A stretch of DNA of 64,000 nucleotides from Dipteronia dyeriana (lineage: Eukaryota; Streptophyta; Magnoliopsida; Sapindales; Sapindaceae): NCBI GenBank assembly GCA_032871835.1, contig CM065303.1:19904001-19968000 (forward strand), read 5' to 3'. Position 1 is the first letter of the stretch, and every line of letters starts with the position of its first letter. A program made the translations under genes and the position numbers. Below, piece after piece: positions 57,558-64,000 of this stretch. The notes under the pieces were generated by a model. It was given only the letters and a program-made list of their open reading frames with translations. It had not been told where the DNA came from and did not search any database.

Positions 57558-60300
57558 ATGGATAAGATGAATGGTTTCATAATGCACTGCGATAAACATT
57601 GGACTGATAACCAAATGATGGGTCCAATTACCTTTACATGTGATGAATACAAATATAGTAAAATGTTGGAAACAATATGTCAACAGATCAGGGTTAGCAG
57701 TGATAGATTCCAAATAAGGCTAAGTGCAGACCTTATAACGACGAAAGGGAGTTGGACATTATCCAATATGAGTGACATTGATGTATCATGTTTGCTTTCT
57801 CATAATCATTCCTTCCGGACTGAAATTAAGGTCAAAGTCGTTGAAAGATTTGTATCGCCAAAGGCAGCTGAAAATGTATTTCATACTCCACCGAAGTCAA
57901 AAAAATACAAAAATACACTCATGTATACCATCGGCTGTTAAACCCTGTAGTAACTTAGAATCCCTAATTGGTACTCCATATTTCAAGTCAGTGATTAGTA
58001 GCAACTTGCCGTTTGGGCTAATGCCTTCCCCCTAATTTACATCTGCCGAGAAAGATCAGGGGACTCCAGCATCGACTAACAAGAATTTAGAGGATGAGGT
58101 TGCTGATTCTATATTTTTTAAAACCTCCGATACAAAGGATGAGGATGGGTGTAGCAATGATAGGAAAACGTGGATAGACGGTAGATAAGCTGAGACAAAT
58201 GGAGAACCTAACAATTTTACACCCTCTTCGACTACACGGTGGACAATATCGCGGTCAGAACTGTACTCAATTCAACCAGTTAGATCAAAATAATTATTTG
58301 AAGACAATGGAAACATAAGTCCAATATTCAAAGGATAGATGTTCAGAGACAAGAAAACCTTGAAAGGGGCTCTAGAGATGAATGCATTAGCACATAGGTT
58401 TGATTACAAGGTTCAATGATCAAATCATACACAATTCATTACAATATGTAAAATGAGAGATTGTTAATGGGTTTTTAAGGCATGGAAGTTGAGAAATGAG
58501 ACCTACTGGAATGTTACGTCTGTTGACTCTAAGTACACATATGGTGATAATAGAAACTACAACGTTGATTTTCACCATGTAAGTGCCCAGATAATAGGAC
58601 AACTGTTCTCAAAAAAGTTTATAGATCTAGGATGCCACATCCGTCCTAAAGATTTAATGACTGACATGAGGGATAATCACTGCATAAAACTCTCCTACGA
58701 CAAAGCGTACAGATCTAAAGACTGCACTTTCCATAATGTTTTCAGTGATCCGTCGGAGTCATTTAAGATGTTGCCTACATACTTTCACATGTTGGAAAAA
58801 TGTAATCCGGGGACGAAAACAAAGATTGAAACCGATAGAAAAAACCGGTTCAAATATGGATTTATGGCACTTGGAGCTTGTATAGAGGGATCCAATACAA
58901 TTATTAGGCAGGTTATTGTCGTTGATGCGATCCACTTGAAGTCGAAGACCAGGGGTGTCTTGTTAGTTGCGGTATGCAAGGTTGGTAATGAGATGATATA
59001 CCCTTTGGCATTTGGATTTGCCAATTATAAGTGCTCAAAGTCGTGGACATGGTTCTTGAAGCAGCTTCGTAAGGTGATCTTGCAACCCGAACTTATGTTG
59101 ATAATTTCGGATCGGCACACAGGTATCTCTATTGGCATGAAAACAATATTCCCTAATGCAACACATAGGTTTGTGTATACCACTTGGCCAATAATCTGAA
59201 ACAACATTGTAGGTAGCGAGGTGACGTGATTAATCTTTACTATCGTGCTACATATACTTATCGTGTTGAAGAATTCGACCATTTAATGGCTAAGATGAAA
59301 TCCGTCCATTCTAAATTTTATGATGAGCTCGTAGAGGTTGGGATACAAAAGTTTTCACTTGTACATTGGCCTAGGAAGAGGTATTATATGATGACCACTA
59401 ACATTGCAGAGTCTATGAATTTTTGTCTACTTGCAATCTGGAAGTTGCCTATCACATCTATTGCTGAATTTATCAGAGATTTGTTGCAACGTTGGTTTCA
59501 CGACCGTCGATGCAATTCAAGAGAAACATCCACATTCTTGACTGAGGTTGTAGACCAACACATCAAAGATAGGGTATTATCAATGTAAATGTGTAAGATT
59601 CAACCAATTGACTTCAATAGGTTCAAGGTAGAAGACCAATGGAATGAAGCAATTGTCGACATGGAACATCGTCTATGCTCATGTCGTGAATGGGACCTAG
59701 ATGAGCTGCCTTGCATCCATGCCATGGTTGTTGCAATGTATGGTTACATTATGTTTATTTACATTTTATAACATCTTTATAGCCTTATATCCGTATTCTT
59801 CAATTTACATTTTATAACAGCCTTACAATGTACATATGCTTACATAATCTTTATGTCTTTTTTATCAGGCTGAAAGGTATGTCCATCAATGTATTATGTT
59901 TTGATTTTTTCATGATAGGATGGCTGAAACAAGCCTATGCCATGGCTGTGAACCCTGTTTTGAACTCTGAAGCATGGGACATTGCTGATGATGTTCGTAA
60001 CCACGTTGTATTGCCATGTAAAAAAGAGCAATTGATAAGAAGACCAAAGAAAAATTGGAAACCTTTTAATGGGATGAAATGAAAGCAACAAACGTGTAGG
60101 CATTGAGGGCAAAAGGGACACAATAAAAAAAGTTGCACAAACCCATCCTGTAGCACAGGGAAACTAGCAAAAAAACCAGTTTGTTGTAGCATGTGCAAGA
60201 AAGAAGGACATAACGAGCTTAATGCCCAGAAGCACATAAAACACCCGACCCCAGTTTGGCACCCCACCTCAGCTTGGATGATACTTACATTAACGATGAA
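57558..60300 (+). pseudogene. MULE (Mutator-like) transposase, decayed, with introns
   Basis: An N-terminal block (57558-57941) is followed by a frame break. The MuDR-type DNA-binding part lies at 58328-58600 (with stops). The MULE transposase domain (58489-59199) has VVDAIHLKSKTRGVLLVAVC and IISDRHTGIS, which hold the first two catalytic Asp, and NIAESMN at about 59400 a candidate Glu. A TAG and frameshift fall near 59165-59215. The SWIM zinc finger HRLCSCREWDLDELPCIHAM is at 59660-59730. A GT-AG intron (59743-59868) follows, then the C-terminal part with RPKKNWKPFN and two knuckle remnants (GQKGHNKKSC, then CCSMCKKEGHN) to about 60240. It would cut and join the element; this copy cannot. 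No terminal inverted repeats found. Confidence 0.85.
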
Positions 60301-60309
60301 GACCCCTGT

Positions 60310-61409
60310 TGATGATTAGGTATAGGTGAGACTCAACCTTTCCTTATAAATATTTTTTTTAACAATTTCTTTCAGAGCGTGTAGTTGCTTAGGTTTTACT
60401 GTTGCATGCAAATACACCTTCACTGTAGGTTCATATGAAGGACCCGTAGAAAGTTGTTATAGTGGTGTGGTGATTGTAAGCTATGTAGGTGTGACGTATG
60501 TAGATTGTTAATGGTTTGTACGGTTGTTACAAATCTTTTTAAGTTCAGAAGCTTGAGCAGCCCAACATATTGTCACTAGTTTGGAAAGTTGTTAATGGTG
60601 TAGTATAGAGGGTTGTTAGGTGTAGAAGATGTTGTTGCTGTGTTGGTGTAGAAGATGTACAATAGCTGTTTTTAAGTTGTTGGGGCTAGTGATAGTACTG
60701 TATTAATTAATTAATTGAGTATTATTGAATGTTGTTGTGGTTGTGGTCTTTTTATTGAATAACTGTCTAATGTTTAGTACGAACATAATTAAACACTACC
60801 TCCATTGGTGTGATACATTGGTATTTGGGTTGTTTATGTTTTTATTATACAATAATGGTTTAAGATATAATATTGATTTTAAAATACCTGTATACTATTG
60901 AGCCCATAATTCATGCAACACAGGGCTTGAGTTTACTAATTATTTTCATAAGGCCTGACCTATGTTTGTAAATACCATAAAGAATATTTATTTGTGAATC
61001 CATGTATATGATGCAGCCCATAAGTCGTGCAAGACAGAGCTTGAATTTTACAAATTATTCCATAAAGTGTGACCTATGTAAGTTAAGCCCATAAAGATTT
61101 TTTTTTTTTTGTTAAGCCCTGTATATTAATCAGCCCAGAAGTCATGCAACAATACTAGACGTGAACTATTTAATTGATGTATTTTATTTTAATTAACAGT
61201 ATTAGTTTCAATATTGATGTGTTAAATGAAATAAGGTATAATTAGAGAAGTAGTGGAGGTAGTAGGGAGTCTTTACATGAACGAAGTCTTCATGAAACAA
61301 TACATTTTACACTTTTGACCATTGTGACTTTTCATTCTTCATATGAAAGCAGACTTTTACAATTACCATTATGACTTTTCATTTGAAGTTGTAAAGACGG
61401 TTCATACAA
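60310..61409. other. Non-coding stretch after MULE gene
   Basis: AT-rich. Two related phrases CAGCCCATAAGTCGTGCAA and CAGCCCAGAAGTCATGCAA (61015 and 61130). A near-repeat of about 55 bases (61300-61395) contains TATGACTTTTCATTTGAAG and lies before a TATA box. Confidence 0.4.
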
Positions 61410-61417
61410 TATAAATA
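61410..61417 (+). promoter_or_regulatory. TATA box of coiled-coil reading frame
   Basis: TATAAATA, 60 bases upstream of the ATG at 61477. Spacing is as expected for a plant core promoter. Confidence 0.5.
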
Positions 61418-61476
61418 CCCCCTACATCATTATGTTATTCACTTATATTATTTGGTTTATTGTTTATGATCATACA

Positions 61477-61794
61477 ATGACATAAAACAACAACAACAAA
61501 AAGAAAACTGTCGTTAGGCAACCAGATGAAGCAAACAGACTGGAGTGTATCTTCCGATGTATGAGGGAACATATTGCAAATTTAGAGAGTATCATCCGTG
61601 TAAAGCGTGCTAATGTTGGACGCCTAACTGTTGAGAATGAAATATTGGCGAGAAAATTTGATAACCTGGAAGTAGAAATAATCAATTTACATTTTCGAAT
61701 GGAGGCAAGAGACAATGAACTGAACGGACTCTACACTGTTGTGGAAAAATTGCAGAAGAAGTTATTAGACTTCGATATTCCACCGTCTCCGTAG
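61477..61794 (+). pseudogene. Small coiled-coil protein frame, one early stop
   Basis: An ATG at 61477 is followed two codons later by TAA (61483-61485). The same frame is then open for 102 codons to TAG at 61792, with an internal ATG at 61561. An Asn/Lys-rich start is followed by heptad-like hydrophobic spacing (HIANLESIIRVK, ENEILARKFDNLEVEI, LYTVVEKLQKKLLDFDI), a predicted coiled coil. If translated from 61561 it gives 77 residues. It sits behind the MULE transposase in the same direction and ahead of a CACTA element. Family unknown; a MULE-carried or captured gene is possible. Confidence 0.4.
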
Positions 61795-62220
61795 AGTAAT
61801 GATTGAAGATTCGGGTGTACACAGTTTGATGTTTGTGTTATCTTTTTATAGATATTGTCCACAGATTATTTGATATGATTACACTATAAGAAAGTGACCT
61901 ATAGTGACACATTTTTTGTAATGAATTTCAAATGTATCACAGTTGATATTATTTTATGACAAATTTTATTAGTTGTCATTATGTTTTGTTCAATTGAAAC
62001 TTTTAAAAAAATTGTCACAATTATTTAAAAAACTTGATAATTTGTGACAAAAAATATAATTAGGTTTTATTTTTAAAATAATTAGGTTTTTAAAAGGCAT
62101 CAGAATCAATAAATTTTATTTAATTTAAAAAAAAATGCCAAGATCATGGTGTGGTTTTTTTTCCCTATTCCATCTTTACATGTCTCTTGGTTCTCTCTTT
62201 GTCACTGCATTATCTAGATT

Positions 62221-62755
<535 letters not shown>

Positions 62756-63299
62756 TTTATATTTATGTTTAGGAATGCTTCTTAACTTTAATTATTATTT
62801 TTTTCAGGAACCCATAATTATTAATTCATGATTTATAGTTGTTTGTTCTTAGATTTCCATGGTACATGTCAATATTAGTTGATGTGCATACTAATTGTTT
62901 GATTAAATGGTTCCTATAGAACAACCAATTGTTTGATGTAGTATTGAAAAAATATTACATCTAATTGTGGTGTTAATAATATACTTTCATTTATTGTAGA
63001 TTGCATCTAGGTAAAAAGTTTTTTCCAATCTTTTCATTGACGAAAGTGTTCTAATGTTGAGGCTTGAAGAATCTTCATCATAGTTATCACGATATAGTTA
63101 ATGTAATGTATTTATCTTGCAATTTGTAGCAAATTTGTGTATGTACATTAACAATTTTATAATATATTTTTTTTACATTCTTTTTTTTTCTTTTATTTCT
63201 TGTGTTCTGATTATCTATCACTTATTGTGTTTTTTGTATTTAAGTTTTTGTATATTTATTAATAGTTGAATGAACCATAATTTTGTAACTTGTTATCTT

Positions 63300-63800
63300 C
63301 TTGTTAATTGTCACTAAATTTGTATAAAACAAACATAATTTTCATATAGTTATCTGTCACTAGCTTCGTGTGTTGTGACAGTTTGTAAATAATTAATTGT
63401 CACTAAGTTTATGTATTGTGACACAATTTTAACATGGTTAATTGTCACTAAGTTTATGAACAATGACACAATTTTAAAACAATAAATTGTCACTAAGAAG
63501 ATGTATAATGACAAAATCTTCAACAGTCAATTGTCACTTAAAATGTGTATAGTGACAAAATATTCAAACAGTTAATTGTCACTATATATAAAATTAGTGA
63601 CACAATTTTTATTTTCTATCTAATTATGGTCAAGTGATAATATGTCACTAAAAGTTATGATTCGTGACAAGAACCCAAAAATTGTCACAAATACTTTCAG
63701 TGACGGGGGAAAAAGTGACGAATTGCTAGTGACAATTTTTTTTTTTGTCACAATATTAAAATTGTGACAATTTCTACTTATAGTGACAAATAACTTTTAT
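63300..63800. repeat. CACTA subterminal repeat array
   Basis: At least a dozen AATTGTCACTA or TAGTGACAAATT units in both orientations, spaced 30-45 bases. They are probable transposase-binding sites by analogy with En/Spm. Confidence 0.75.
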
Positions 63801-64000
63801 CACTATATGGCACTTTTTTGTAGTGTTATGTTATGATATGTTACCGGCTTGATCGTTATTACAAATTTCATTTGCATTTTTGTATAAATCATCTGCCAGT
63901 TCCATTGTAAAATTTATATCTACCAACAACTACGTTTACTTCATAACAAAAGGCAAAGCATCACCCATGAACAAACACATATTTAACATATACACTTAAC

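Overview
The window is transposon-rich nuclear DNA of a flowering plant, probably a eudicot. Evidence: AT-rich sequence, Copia and Gypsy LTR retrotransposons primed by plant initiator tRNA-Met, an endogenous caulimovirus-like pararetrovirus, MULE, CACTA and Harbinger-type DNA transposons, and a plant cytosolic sulfotransferase remnant. I see no intact host gene, and every long coding region carries stops, frameshifts or deletions. Species cannot be named from the sequence.

Layout. 1-4640: 5' half of an endogenous pararetrovirus on the minus strand (movement protein, coat protein with CCHC knuckle, start of protease, PBS, promoter). It joins a Copia LTR exactly at a TA microsatellite. 4641-14163: minus-strand Copia (Copia-1) with very long LTRs. 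14164-17888: unassigned DNA with a 276-bp foldback palindrome and a DUF1985-like exon. 17894-20954: complete gag-only non-autonomous LTR element with TSD TACTT. 22137-37854: plus-strand Copia-B (TSD ATTTA), internally deleted, with a complete minus-strand SIRE-type Copia (26513-36058, TSD TCTTG) nested in its reverse transcriptase. 37983-38598: Harbinger-like MITE (TSD TTA). 39105-39300: tRNA-type SINE. 39351-39800: sulfotransferase pseudogene. 40566-41074: Copia-type solo LTR. 41694-43000: decayed gypsy-type (Transposase_28-like) gene. 44189 to about 47390: another Copia-1-type LTR, split by a Gypsy-like solo LTR (44615-45993, TSD ATGGG). About 48216-49097: Gypsy-like solo LTR. 49306-51205: 3' half of a minus-strand Copia, cut by two stacked Copia-1-type LTRs (51206 and 52846). 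54831-56096: LTR-like DNA. 57558-60300: decayed MULE transposase, followed by a TATA-box-preceded coiled-coil reading frame (61477-61794). 61882-63825: non-autonomous CACTA element (TSD TTA).

The genes do not work together as a pathway; the window records layered insertions. Insertion order can be read directly at several nests: SIRE into Copia-B, Gypsy solo LTR into a Copia LTR, LTR into LTR at 52846, and the pararetrovirus joined to a Copia-1 LTR. The least expected signals are the virus/microsatellite junction, a GTGG..CCC..GGG..CCAC stem shared by three different LTR families, CG-dense short-phrase arrays in several LTRs, and the foldback palindrome.
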